Assembly (NCBI RefSeq): GCF_900104525.1
Contig: NZ_LT629711.1
Span: 868,001 to 932,000 of the forward strand
Direction: 5' to 3'
Source of the DNA: Pedococcus dokdonensis
GTDB lineage: Bacteria; Actinomycetota; Actinomycetes; Actinomycetales; Dermatophilaceae
DNA length: 64,000 bases
Part shown: positions 1 to 8,432 of the stretch, piece after piece
Layout of the letters: each line of letters opens with the position of its first letter
Position numbering within the stretch: position 1 is the first letter of the stretch
Notes under the pieces: model-generated
Told to the model about the DNA's origin: nothing
What the model saw: only the letters and a program-made list of their open reading frames with translations
The model's database searches: none
Translations under genes and position numbers: made by a program

Positions 1-554
1 TCGGCCCGGTGTTGGTGATCCGCACCCGGAGGGTGATGGTGGTGCCCGCGGTGACCGTCGGGCCCGGCCCGGAGAGGGTCTCGGTGAACGTCGTCGGCCC
101 GGCGAACGCCACGGTCCGGGAGGCCTCGTCGTTGGTCGCGTCGGCGTCGCCGGGGGCAGCGTGCCGGTGACGGTCCCGGATCCGCCCCAGTCGGTGTCCC
201 GCGGCCGCGACCCGAACACGAAGCTCAGGTCAGCCCCGGGTGCAAGCACAGGGACGGGGCAGCTCGCGGTCGTCGGGTTGGCGGCGGAGCACCCCGAGGC
301 GATGGAGCCGGCCTCTTCCGGGTAGAGCGACACCGCGAGCTCGGTGGCCGCCGACGGGGCGTCGCCCGTGTTGGTCACCGTGAACGTGATCCGTGCGCTG
401 TCGTGGTAGGCGAGCAGGTCCGGCGCGGAGATCGTCACGGCCAGGTCTGGTCCTGGCGCCGCCGTGGCTGGGCCGGCCAGCCCGACCACGGCGATCGGTC
501 CAGCAGCAGCCCACTGACCGCGAGCGTCAGCGCCCGCCCCACCCTGCGTGTCAT
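1..554 (-). pseudogene. Exported repeat-domain (DUF11/CARDB-like) protein, partial and frameshifted
   Basis: The reverse strand encodes a secreted protein whose 3' part lies outside the window. Starting at ATG 554, MTRRVGRALTLAVSGLLL begins a signal peptide, but the frame then breaks near 500. Two bases on, it continues as PIAVVGLAGPATAAPGPDLAVT, completing a signal peptide with an ATA|AP-type cleavage site. A beta-sandwich-like domain follows (ARITFTVTNTGDAPSAATEL). A second break sits in a C5 run (G5 on the plus strand, 152-156). One extra C restores PGDADATNDEASRTVAFAGP and a second domain ending TLRVRITNTGP at the edge. Both breaks are repaired by one added base, so either the gene is decayed or the assembly carries two indels. 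The domain name is inferred from the VTNTGD pattern only. Confidence 0.6.
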
Positions 555-698
555 CGTCGCACCATAGCGCCGCGGTCCCCATCGCAGACCGGAACCGCGG
601 CATGACTTCGCGAGGGAGCGGTGGGGAGGAGCCGCGTCCTTGAGTCCTGGGGGGAGTGTGTGTCCGCTGGTCGCCCGTGCGAGCAGTCCTGTCACCGC

Positions 699-1313
699 CT
701 ACGCGGGTGGGTCGTTGGTGGCGCGCCGGGCGCCTTCGGAGAAGAACGCTCGGACGTCGACCAGCTCGGTGAGCGGACGCGCGGCGCCGAAGGAGTGGTT
801 CCAGAACTCGCCCTGCCGCGGTGCCCACGGACCGACGTAGGCGTAGGGCTCGGGGATCGTCGAGTCGCCGGGAGAGACCCCGTAGTTGACCTCGGCGAGC
901 GTGATGCCGATGTCGAAGTGCTCCGGCCAGAGCACCGGCTCCTCGGAGGGTGCAAACGCCCGCAGGGCGGCGTCTCCCCGCGCGAAGGCCTCCACCAGCA
1001 CCGCGACGTGGGACGCCTCGGTCACGATCTCGTCGTCGTCCTCGACCTCGACGGTGTCGCTGTAGACGGCGTCGAGCCGCCGTGGTGACACGCCCAGCGC
1101 AGCCGCCGCGGCGGCATACGTGCCGCTCAGGGGATGCCGCCCGCCTGGTCCCACGAGCTCCGAGCCGACCACGCGCAGGTCGGGCAGCGCCACGGTGCCG
1201 AAGCCGCCCGGGACCACGCGGAGCCGGATGTCGCCGGAGGCGTCGTACTGCGGGCCGGCCAGGAGCAGCTCCGCCACCGCGTGCAAGCTGGTGCGCGTCT
1301 GGGTGAGGTCCAC
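699..1313 (-). CDS. Conserved hypothetical protein (204 aa)
   Basis: A GTG start at 1313 is preceded by GAAGGGA at ribosome-binding distance. The protein begins MDLTQTRTSLHAVAELLLAG. I recognise no catalytic motif, signal peptide or membrane segment. It is acidic and soluble-looking, with a Trp/Tyr-rich C-terminal third (YAYVGPWAPRQGEFWNHSFG). Similar proteins are familiar from actinobacterial genomes without an assigned role. It is divergent from the Rieske/ThDP gene, with 91 bases between the two starts. Function unknown. Confidence 0.75.
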   Translation of the reverse strand: MDLTQTRTSLHAVAELLLAGPQYDASGDIRLRVVPGGFGTVALPDLRVVGSELVGPGGRHPLSGTYAAAAAALGVSPRRLDAVYSDTVEVEDDDEIVTEASHVAVLVEAFARGDAALRAFAPSEEPVLWPEHFDIGITLAEVNYGVSPGDSTIPEPYAYVGPWAPRQGEFWNHSFGAARPLTELVDVRAFFSEGARRATNDPPA

Positions 1314-1404
1314 GGCGTCATCCCTTCGTCACTGGTGCGGCTCAAGGCTAGGGCAGAGGATGGTCGCCGGACAGACATCGGTTCACGGGTGCGAGGAGCG
1401 TTCC

Positions 1405-3360
1405 ATGGAGAGCCCCACGACGGCATGGCACGAGGTGCCGCCCCAGGACGTCCCTGAGGAAGGACGCGTGCGCAGCGTGACCGTCGACGGGCGATCCATC
1501 GCGCTCACCCGGTGCCGGGGCCGGCTGGGTGCCCTGGAGAACCGGTGCCCACACCAGGGCGGACCCCTGGGCGAGGGGTCGATCGAGGACGGGCTGCTGC
1601 GCTGCCCCTGGCACGGCTACGACTACGACCCGATCACCGGCGCCCCGCCCGGAGAGCTCGCCGACCACCTCGACGACCGGGTGGCCGCCTACCAGGTCGA
1701 GGAGGGCCCCGACGGCGTCCAGGTGCGGCTGCCCGACCGTGCCACGGCGGTACGGACGGTGGCCGACGTGCTGGTCGAGACCCTGGTGGCGCATGGCATC
1801 GACACGGTCTTCGGGATGGTCGGCCACTCCAACCTGGGATTCGCCGACGCCCTCCGGCACGCCGAGGAGAGGGGCGAGCTGCGGTTCATCGGGATCCGGC
1901 ACGAAGGTGCGGCAGCCTTCGCGGCCAGTGCGTACGGGAAGCGGACCGGTCGACCCGCGGCGTGCTTCGCCATCGCGGGGCCGGGGTCGACGAACCTGCT
2001 CACTGGTCTCTACGACGCCAAGCTCGACGGCTCCCCGGTCGTCGCCATCTCCGGGCAGGTCCCGTCCAGGGTGCTCGGCCGGGGCGCCTTCCAGGACCTC
2101 GACCTCGGCGCGGTGTTCCGCGACGTGGCGATCTCGACGACGACCGTGCAGTCCGGCAGTGACCACGCCGAGCTGGCCGCGCTCGCGGTGAAGCACGCCC
2201 GCGACAGCCGAGGCGTGGCGCACCTGGTGCTCCCCGACGAGGTGCAGGCGCAGCCGTCGTCGGCCCTGGCAGGTTCCCCGGACGGCCGCTACCCACGCCG
2301 CCCCGTCGGACCGGATCGCGATGCACTCGCACGCGCGACCGAGCTGGTCGCGTCGGCGAAGCGCCCGGTGCTCGTCGTCGGGCACGGAGCCCGCGGAGCC
2401 CGAGCCGAGGTCATCGCCCTCGCCGAGCAGCTGGGCGCGCCGGTGCTCACCACCTTCAAGGCGAAGGGGCTGGTCCCCGACACGCACCCCCTCGGCGCCG
2501 GAGTGCTCGGCCGCAGCGGGACCCCGGTCGCGAGCTGGCTGATGAACGAGGCCGACCTGCTGGTCGTGATCGGTGCGTCGTTCGCCAACCACACCGGTAT
2601 CGCGCCCTGGCAGCGCATCGTGCAGGTCGACGACACCCCGACCGCGATCGGCCGCTTCGACGCGGTGACGGCGGAGGTGCTCGGAGACGCAGCGGTCGTC
2701 GTCTCCGCCCTGGCCGACGGAGTCCGGGCGGCCGGGTCCAGTGCCGAGGACCAGCGCGGCGACGTGGCCGCCCGGTGGAGGATCTGGCGCGCCGAGAAGG
2801 CCCGTCGCGTCGCCGACGACCGCGGGCGCGGTGTCTCGGCCGCCGCGGTCTTCGCGGCCCTGTCCGACCACCTGCCCGAGGATGCCGTGGTGGCTGTCGA
2901 TGTGGGCAACCACGCCTACTCGCTGGGACGCTACCTGGAGTCCAAGGGGCAGCCGGTGCTGATGTCGGGCTACCTCGGCTCGATCGGCTTCGGCTACCCG
3001 GCGGCGCTGGGCGCCTGGGCCGCCGACCCGACCCGACCGGTCGTCGCCGTCACGGGCGACGGTGGCTTCGGCCAGTACGCCATGGAGCTGACCACCGCCG
3101 TGCACCACGACATCCCCGTCAAGCACGTGCTGCTCAACAACAACTCCCTGGGCAAGATCAGCAAGGAGCAGCTGGCCGCCGACTACCCGGTGTGGCACAC
3201 GTCCCTCACCAACCCGGACTGGGCCGCGTATGCGGAGCTGTGCGGTGCCCGCGGGATCCGCGTCACCCGTCGCGAAGAGCTCGACACCGCCATGACGGAG
3301 CTCTTCGCGGCCGACGGGCCGGTGCTGCTCTGCGTCGAGCAGGACGCCGAGCTGCTCTGA
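1405..3360 (+). CDS. Rieske [2Fe-2S] domain fused to a thiamine-diphosphate enzyme (pyruvate oxidase/acetolactate synthase-like)
   Basis: ATG 1405 follows GAGGAG. The N-terminal ~110 residues form a Rieske ferredoxin domain with the full ligand set C48-x-H50 and C67-x2-H70. From about residue 115 a complete three-part ThDP enzyme follows: the activating Glu is E167 (GIRHEGAAAFA), the central domain is near 300-430, and the ThDP/Mg motif is GDG at 551-553 with NNN at 578-580. The family decarboxylates 2-keto acids. A built-in iron-sulfur domain suggests electrons leave or reach the active site through the cluster, an oxidase/oxidoreductase-like reaction, but the substrate cannot be read from sequence. 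No partner subunit is adjacent. The gene stands alone, convergent with the ribA-like gene 14 bases away. Confidence 0.85.
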   Translation: MESPTTAWHEVPPQDVPEEGRVRSVTVDGRSIALTRCRGRLGALENRCPHQGGPLGEGSIEDGLLRCPWHGYDYDPITGAPPGELADHLDDRVAAYQVEEGPDGVQVRLPDRATAVRTVADVLVETLVAHGIDTVFGMVGHSNLGFADALRHAEERGELRFIGIRHEGAAAFAASAYGKRTGRPAACFAIAGPGSTNLLTGLYDAKLDGSPVVAISGQVPSRVLGRGAFQDLDLGAVFRDVAISTTTVQSGSDHAELAALAVKHARDSRGVAHLVLPDEVQAQPSSALAGSPDGRYPRRPVGPDRDALARATELVASAKRPVLVVGHGARGARAEVIALAEQLGAPVLTTFKAKGLVPDTHPLGAGVLGRSGTPVASWLMNEADLLVVIGASFANHTGIAPWQRIVQVDDTPTAIGRFDAVTAEVLGDAAVVVSALADGVRAAGSSAEDQRGDVAARWRIWRAEKARRVADDRGRGVSAAAVFAALSDHLPEDAVVAVDVGNHAYSLGRYLESKGQPVLMSGYLGSIGFGYPAALGAWAADPTRPVVAVTGDGGFGQYAMELTTAVHHDIPVKHVLLNNNSLGKISKEQLAADYPVWHTSLTNPDWAAYAELCGARGIRVTRREELDTAMTELFAADGPVLLCVEQDAELL

Positions 3361-3374
3361 CCGAGGAGGCGGGG

Positions 3375-3986
3375 TCAGCGCGGGTCGCCGACGGCTCGCG
3401 CGAGGACGTGGCCGAGCCGTGGCATTCCGGTGGTGAGGTAGACGACGTTGCTCGGCGTCACGGCGGTCAGCAACGGCACCTGCTCGCGAACGGCCATGCC
3501 ACCGCGGCGCACCGCCCGCACCTCGCTCGGGCTGTTCGTCAGCAGCCGCACCGTGCTGACGCCGAGGTCCGCGAGGATGGCGACAGCTGCTGCGTGGTCC
3601 CGCGCGTCGGCGAACAGGTCGAGGTCGGGTGGGCCGCCGCGACCAGGGCCGTGGTCCTGCCTCGAGTGGGCCCGGAGCCGGTCGACCAGGCCCAGGCCTC
3701 GTGCGCCGTGCCCGCGCAGGTAGACGAGCACGCCGGCCGGCTCCTCCGCCATCATCGCGAGCGCCAGCCGCAGCTGCGGGCCGCAGTCGCACCGTCCGGA
3801 CCCGAAGACGTCGCCGGACAGGCACTCCGTGTGCACCCGCGTCAGCACTCCATGGTCCCGCATCGCCCTGACGTCACCGCGGACGAGGGCGAGGTGCTCC
3901 TGCCCCTGGCGGTCCTCGCGGTAGCCGTAGGCCCGGAGCTGGCCGTACTCCGTGGGCACGACCGTCTCGATCAGGCGGGTGATCAC
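3375..3986 (-). CDS. GTP cyclohydrolase II (RibA)-family protein, divergent paralogue
   Basis: GTG start at 3986, 203 aa, the length of a stand-alone RibA. The zinc site is intact: C55, C66 and C68 in ECLSGDVFGSGRCDCGPQ. The substrate loop is altered: canonical RQEGR(N/G)IGLL reads RGHGARGLGLV, losing the Glu. The region that in E. coli RibA carries catalytic Tyr105 (QGYDTVEANHQLGF) reads DHGPGRGGPPDLDLF. The nucleophile-region Arg is kept (FADARDH), and LLTNSPSEV replaces LLTNNP. It is not next to other riboflavin genes. It may make a ring-intact formamidopyrimidine product, as a Streptomyces paralogue lacking this Tyr does, or serve another purine-derived pathway; that is inference. Confidence 0.75.
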   Translation of the reverse strand: MITRLIETVVPTEYGQLRAYGYREDRQGQEHLALVRGDVRAMRDHGVLTRVHTECLSGDVFGSGRCDCGPQLRLALAMMAEEPAGVLVYLRGHGARGLGLVDRLRAHSRQDHGPGRGGPPDLDLFADARDHAAAVAILADLGVSTVRLLTNSPSEVRAVRRGGMAVREQVPLLTAVTPSNVVYLTTGMPRLGHVLARAVGDPR

Positions 3987-4111
3987 GAGGCCAGTGTGAG
4001 GGTGGTCTCTCAGGTCATGGCCAACGCAATCTCAACGCCCGCTCAACGACCTGCTCGGCACCCCGGCGCCGGACGCTGGTCGGGCGGTCTCCGCCTGTGC
4101 CACCATCGCGC

Positions 4112-4846
4112 ATGAGCCAGAGCACGGCCGACAAGGGCGCCGACTCGAGGGCGCCGGTCGTCCTGGTGGTGGACGACGACGCCGCGATCCGCACGGTGGT
4201 GCGCTGGCAGCTCGACGACGCGGGCTTCCGGGTGGTCGAGGCCGACGACGGTGACACGGCGCTGCGCCGGATCCGCGACGACCACCCGACCCTCGTGGTC
4301 CTCGACCTGTCGCTGCCGAGGCTGGGGGGCCTCGACGTCCTGCGGGCCGTGCGCGGAGGACGAGCCGGCCGGTCCGACCTGCCGGTCATCGTGCTGTCCG
4401 GACGCAACGGGGAGACCGACCGCATCGTCGGCCTCGACCTGGGGGCTGACGACTACCTGGTCAAGCCGTTCTCGCCGGGCGAGCTCGCGGCCCGGGTGCG
4501 CTCGGTGCTGCGACGCAGCTCGCCCGAGCTGTCCGGAGAGGTGGTGGTGGTCGGAGACCTGCGGATCGACCCCGGCAGTCGTCGGGTGCTGGTGGGCGAC
4601 CGCGAGGTGGAGCTCACCCCGAAGGAGTTCGACCTGCTGTCCTTCCTCGCCACCCATCCCAGCCACGTCTACACCCGCGGCCAGCTGGTGGACCGGGTCT
4701 GGAACGCCTCGTCGGAGTGGCTCGGCGAGGCGACCGTGACCGAGCACGTGCACCGGCTGAGGCTCAAGCTCGAGCAGGACCCGTCGCAGCCGCGCCTGTT
4801 GCGCACCGTGCGTGGCGTCGGATACCAGCTGGTGGAGAGCGCATGA
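4112..4846 (+). CDS. OmpR/PhoB-type two-component response regulator
   Basis: The protein begins MSQSTADKGADSRAPVVLVVDDDAA; a GTG at 4097 is an alternative start. The receiver domain (about 15-130) has the acidic pocket D21-D23, phosphoacceptor D65 (VVLDLSLP) and switch Lys in YLVKPFSP. The C-terminal winged helix (about 148-244) carries ELTPKEFDLLSFLATHP and TEHVHRLRLKLEQDP, and ends in the family's RTVRGVGYQL. It overlaps the histidine kinase by ATGA, so the two are translated together and form a cognate pair. Target genes and signal are unknown. Confidence 0.92.
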   Translation: MSQSTADKGADSRAPVVLVVDDDAAIRTVVRWQLDDAGFRVVEADDGDTALRRIRDDHPTLVVLDLSLPRLGGLDVLRAVRGGRAGRSDLPVIVLSGRNGETDRIVGLDLGADDYLVKPFSPGELAARVRSVLRRSSPELSGEVVVVGDLRIDPGSRRVLVGDREVELTPKEFDLLSFLATHPSHVYTRGQLVDRVWNASSEWLGEATVTEHVHRLRLKLEQDPSQPRLLRTVRGVGYQLVESA

Positions 4847-6600
4847 GCGCCGCCGACCTGGCGCGCCCTCAGCCGGTCGGGACGCAGCACGGGCCGCGTG
4901 GCACCGTCCCCGCAGCGGGGTCGGCGTCCGAGCTCGCCCCCGAGGACGCCCGCGAGATGCTCGACCGGCAGGCCGAGGTGCTCGAGCTGATCGCCGGCGC
5001 GGCTCCGCTGCGCGCCGTGCTCACCCTCATCCTCACCTCGCTGGAGCACCTGATGCCCGGGGCTCGCTGCTCGGTCCTGCTGCTCGACCGTGAACGCGGG
5101 ACGCTGCACCACGGGGCCGCACCCAGCCTGCCGCCCGACTACACCGCTGCGATCGACGGCCTGCCGATCGGGGAGCACGCGGGGTCCTGCGGCACGGCGG
5201 CGGCGATCAACGCGCCCGTGGTGGCGACCGACGTGCGCACCGACGCCCGATGGGCGGACTACCGGGAGCTGGCCGGGTCCGCGGGTCTGCGCAGCTGTTG
5301 GTCGACCCCGATCGAGGGCAGCGACGGTATGCCGGTCGGCACCTTCGCGGTCTACCACCAGCGGCCGCACCGCCCGAGCAGCCGGGAGCAGCTGCTGGTC
5401 GACCGGTTCACCCACCTCGCCGCGGTCGCCATCGAGCACGCCGGCCTCGTGGGCGACCTCGTCGAGAGCGAGGAGCGCTTCCGGCGGTCGTTCGACGACA
5501 ACTCGCTGGGCATGGCCATCGTCGGGCTCGACCGGGTGGTCGTCACGAGCAACGTCGCGCTCACCGAGCTCGGTGGGCAGGACCCCGTCGGGCGACCGCT
5601 GGCCGACCTCCTCACCGCCAAGGGGCGCTCCCTCGACTCCCGGCTCGAGCAGCTCGGCCGGCGCGGGGGCGGGCCGGTCGCCTTCGAGGGTGTGCTGCAC
5701 CGGACCGCACGGCCGGTGATCGAGGTCGAGGTGACCGTCTCGCTGCTGCGCGGACGGGACGGTTCGCCCGCGCAGTACGTCGTCAACGTCCTGGACCTCA
5801 CCGAACGCCGAATGGCCGAGCGGGAGCGCCGGGCCCGGTCGGAGGCCGAGACGGCCCGTCGCACTGCCGAGGAGCTCTCCCACGCGAAGTCCGAGCTGCT
5901 GGCCGCGGTCGGGCACGAGGCCCGCACGCCGATCCAGGCGATCGTGGGGTTCGCCGAGCTGCTGGGGACGATCGACCTCGACGAGGCCAGGCGCCGCGAG
6001 GCGCTGGGCCACATCTCGGCCGCGGCCGGTCACGTCATGGACTTGTTGGCCGACGTCCTCGACCTCAGCCGGATCGAGGCCAACGCCCTCCCGCTGGTCC
6101 TCGAAGCCGTTCGCCTGAGTGAGGTCGTGGACGAGGCCTTCGGCCTGCTGTCCGAGACGGCTGCGCACCGGGGGGTCACGTTGACGCACGAGCTCGACGA
6201 CGACCTCGTCCACGTCGACCGCCGGCGCCTGCGCCAGGTGCTCCTCAACCTGCTCACGAACGCCATCCGGCACGGCAACCCCGACGGGCACGTGGCCGTC
6301 CGGACCCGTCCGTCGGGCGACGACACGACGGTCCTCGTGGCCGTCCAGGACGACGGCCCCGGCATACCGGCGGCGCTGCTGCCCGTGGTCTTCACGCCGT
6401 TCTCGCGGGGGGCCTCGGCACCCCGGAAGCGGCCGGCGCGACCGGACGACCCCGCCCACGACGAGAGCGTCGGCCTCGGGCTGGGACTGGCGCACGGCTT
6501 GGTCTGCGCCATGGGCGGTGACCTCACGGTCGGTGAGACCAGCCCGGCCGGAACCGCCATGCTGGTGCGGATCCGCCGACCTGTCGCGCCCTCCGGGTGA
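4843..6600 (+). CDS. GAF-PAS sensor histidine kinase, partner of the upstream regulator
   Basis: ATG 4843 overlaps the regulator's stop. The protein has 585 residues and no membrane segment, so it is a cytoplasmic sensor. A GAF domain lies at about 40-200, a PAS domain at about 208-325 (EERFRRSFDDNSLGMAIVGLD), and a HisKA helix follows with phosphoacceptor H358 in the unusual context GHEARTPIQ rather than SHELRTPL. The HATPase domain has NLLTNAIRHGN (N box), DDGPGIP (G1) and GLGLGLAHGLV (G2). An Arg/Pro-rich insert (SAPRKRPARPDDPAHDES) sits in the ATP lid. The ligand of the GAF or PAS domain is not evident. Confidence 0.92.
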   Translation: MSAADLARPQPVGTQHGPRGTVPAAGSASELAPEDAREMLDRQAEVLELIAGAAPLRAVLTLILTSLEHLMPGARCSVLLLDRERGTLHHGAAPSLPPDYTAAIDGLPIGEHAGSCGTAAAINAPVVATDVRTDARWADYRELAGSAGLRSCWSTPIEGSDGMPVGTFAVYHQRPHRPSSREQLLVDRFTHLAAVAIEHAGLVGDLVESEERFRRSFDDNSLGMAIVGLDRVVVTSNVALTELGGQDPVGRPLADLLTAKGRSLDSRLEQLGRRGGGPVAFEGVLHRTARPVIEVEVTVSLLRGRDGSPAQYVVNVLDLTERRMAERERRARSEAETARRTAEELSHAKSELLAAVGHEARTPIQAIVGFAELLGTIDLDEARRREALGHISAAAGHVMDLLADVLDLSRIEANALPLVLEAVRLSEVVDEAFGLLSETAAHRGVTLTHELDDDLVHVDRRRLRQVLLNLLTNAIRHGNPDGHVAVRTRPSGDDTTVLVAVQDDGPGIPAALLPVVFTPFSRGASAPRKRPARPDDPAHDESVGLGLGLAHGLVCAMGGDLTVGETSPAGTAMLVRIRRPVAPSG

Positions 6601-6648
6601 CCGGGCCCTGGGGTGATCGCGCCACGGCGTGATCGAGCAAGGTGACGG

Positions 6649-7077
6649 TCAGCCGTCGCTGGCCGCCCAGCCGGTGACCGCCACGATCCGGCACACCAGC
6701 AGGTGGTGGAACGGCTTGTCCGCGTACTGCGGCACCACCGCGGCGAGACGGTCGGCGAGCTCGTCGAGCAGGGCCGGGCCCGGGTCGGCCACGTGCTCGA
6801 GCTGCGCGCGCACCCACCACAGCCGGGACCAGTCCTCGGCCTCCCAGCGCTCCACGAGCAGCGCGGCCCGTGGGTCCGCCGCCAGGTTGGCCTCGCGCTG
6901 GAGGCGCGACGTCGTCTTGGGCTTGACCCGGTCGATCGGCACGCCGACGTGCCCGTCGGCGCTCACGGCATACACGACCGGCTGGGGGTCGGGGCCGCGC
7001 CGGGGGTGCAGCGTGCACAGCACGCCGTGCACCTGTGCGGACAGCCGGCTGCGGGCGGTGTCCTGGTCCAACCTCAT
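6649..7077 (-). CDS. PPOX-class F420-dependent oxidoreductase (TIGR03668-like)
   Basis: ATG 7077 follows AGGAG at 7 bases, giving 142 aa; longer in-frame starts upstream lack this site. It is a split-barrel flavin/F420-binding fold. MRLDQDTARSRLSAQVHGVLCTLHP opens the barrel, and VPIDRVKPKTTSRLQREANL matches the cofactor-binding strand-loop of the family that uses deazaflavin F420. The Trp-rich stretch WSRLWWVRAQLEHV is typical of this subgroup. The gene is divergent from an F420-type luciferase-like enzyme at 7270, so the two may share a promoter region. Substrate unknown. Confidence 0.82.
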   Translation of the reverse strand: MRLDQDTARSRLSAQVHGVLCTLHPRRGPDPQPVVYAVSADGHVGVPIDRVKPKTTSRLQREANLAADPRAALLVERWEAEDWSRLWWVRAQLEHVADPGPALLDELADRLAAVVPQYADKPFHHLLVCRIVAVTGWAASDG

Positions 7078-7269
7078 GGTGGCGCTCCTGCTGTCGCGGG
7101 CCGCTCGGCCGCCCACACCGGCGGCGCGGCGGGGCACGTTGAGCAAACCATGATCCCGCCGACCTTGCGGGTGGATCGGGGCGTTGGGTTAGGTCGGGGC
7201 AAGGGCCGCACCGGGCGCGAGGGCGTCGTGGTGCGGGCCGCCGGCCCCGCACGAGGAGATGAGTGACCG

Positions 7270-8256
7270 ATGAAGCTGGCCCTCTACCTGCCCAACTTCC
7301 GCAACGACGTGACCGTCCAGGAGCTCGCCGACCTGACCGACCTCGCCGAGGAGCTCGACTTCGACTCGGTGTGGACGCTCGACCGGCTGATCGTTCCCGA
7401 GTCGTCCGACCGCGGCGAGATGAAGTACCCGTTCGGGATGATCAAGGAGTTCCCGCCGCAGCTCCCGGTCGCGTCGAACGGCAAGTGGTTCCAGGGCTGG
7501 CCACTGCTGCCGTGGTTGGCGGCGCGGACCGAGAAGGTGCGCATCGGCATGAGCATCACCGACACCCCCTACCGCGCGCCCGGCGTCTTCGCGGCCGAGT
7601 GCGCCACCATCGACCACCTCTCGGGTGGGCGGCTCAACGTGGGTGTCGGTGCGGGCTGGATGCCCGAGGAGTTCGACGCAGCCAGCGCGACCCACCTCTT
7701 CCCAAGGCGGCACGCCCACGTGCGGGAGACCATCGAGATCTGCCAGGGCATCTGGAGCAACGAGACCTTCGAGTACCACGGCGAGTTCGCCGACTTCGAG
7801 CCCAGCGGGTTCGGGCACCAGCCACTGCAGAAGCCGCACCCGCCGATCTACTTCAGTGGGCTGAAGGACGCGAAGCGCTCGGCCAACCGGGTGGCCAAGT
7901 ACGGCCTGTCCGGATGGATCGGGATCCAGGACACCCCGCGGGAGTTCGCCGACTGGCGCACGGCCATCGCAGCGGAGCTCGCGGAGCTGGGCCGGTCGAT
8001 CGACGACCTCGAGATGTGCAGCATGATCTGGTTCGTCATCACGGACGTCGACGTCGACCAGACCGATGTCGGCAAGGGCTCCAACATCCTGGTCGGCAGC
8101 GAGAAGCAGATCACCGACATGCTCAAGCGCTACCAGGAGGCCGGTCTCACGATGCCGCTGCTCTGGCCGCCCTTCGTCGACGTCCCGGTGGCGAAGACCC
8201 TGGACGACCTCAAGCGCCTGAAGAACGACATCATGCCGAAGGTCGAGGCGGGCTGA
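7270..8256 (+). CDS. LLM-class F420-dependent oxidoreductase (TIGR03619-like)
   Basis: ATG 7270 follows a GAGGAG about 12 bases upstream; 328 aa. It is a luciferase-like TIM barrel: MKLALYLPNFRNDVTVQELADL opens the barrel, VRIGMSITDTPYRAPGVFAAECATIDHLSGGRLNVGVGAGW is the flavin/F420-binding core (split here only as a description), and the family's AELGRSIDDLEM lies near the C-terminus. These proteins transfer hydride between F420H2 and ketones or alcohols in the cytoplasm. The 192-base divergent gap to the PPOX gene shows no strong operator. Confidence 0.85.
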   Translation: MKLALYLPNFRNDVTVQELADLTDLAEELDFDSVWTLDRLIVPESSDRGEMKYPFGMIKEFPPQLPVASNGKWFQGWPLLPWLAARTEKVRIGMSITDTPYRAPGVFAAECATIDHLSGGRLNVGVGAGWMPEEFDAASATHLFPRRHAHVRETIEICQGIWSNETFEYHGEFADFEPSGFGHQPLQKPHPPIYFSGLKDAKRSANRVAKYGLSGWIGIQDTPREFADWRTAIAAELAELGRSIDDLEMCSMIWFVITDVDVDQTDVGKGSNILVGSEKQITDMLKRYQEAGLTMPLLWPPFVDVPVAKTLDDLKRLKNDIMPKVEAG

Positions 8257-8309
8257 CCCAGTCCGTCATCTGACTGGTTTGTCGGTGGTTCGGGTGCGTT
8301 AGCCTTGGG

Positions 8310-8330
8310 CTGTCCCTCTGGAAGGGACAG
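8310..8330 (+). terminator. Short hairpin downstream of the LLM gene
   Basis: An 8-bp perfect stem (CTGTCCCT/AGGGACAG) with a 5-base loop lies 54 bases past the stop of the 7270 gene, in the 176-base gap before the next gene. No T tract follows, so its role as terminator or leader structure is uncertain. Confidence 0.35.
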
Positions 8331-8432
8331 TCGCGATGCAGGGTGTTTTCGGGGGCGCGAGCCTCCCTGGAGCAGGCGCCGGGAGGTCGGGGTCGGCTCG
8401 GTCGTCTCACGCCCTCGCCCACGGAGCGCACC

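Noticed and set aside
1348..3825. Long minus-strand open frame (825 codons) opposite the Rieske/ThDP gene
   Set aside because: Arg/Gly/His-rich composition with no motif. It is the antisense shadow of a well-supported gene, as often happens at this GC content.
4669..6495. Long minus-strand open frame opposite the response regulator/kinase pair
   Set aside because: Antisense shadow; the plus strand carries full receiver, HisKA and HATPase motifs.
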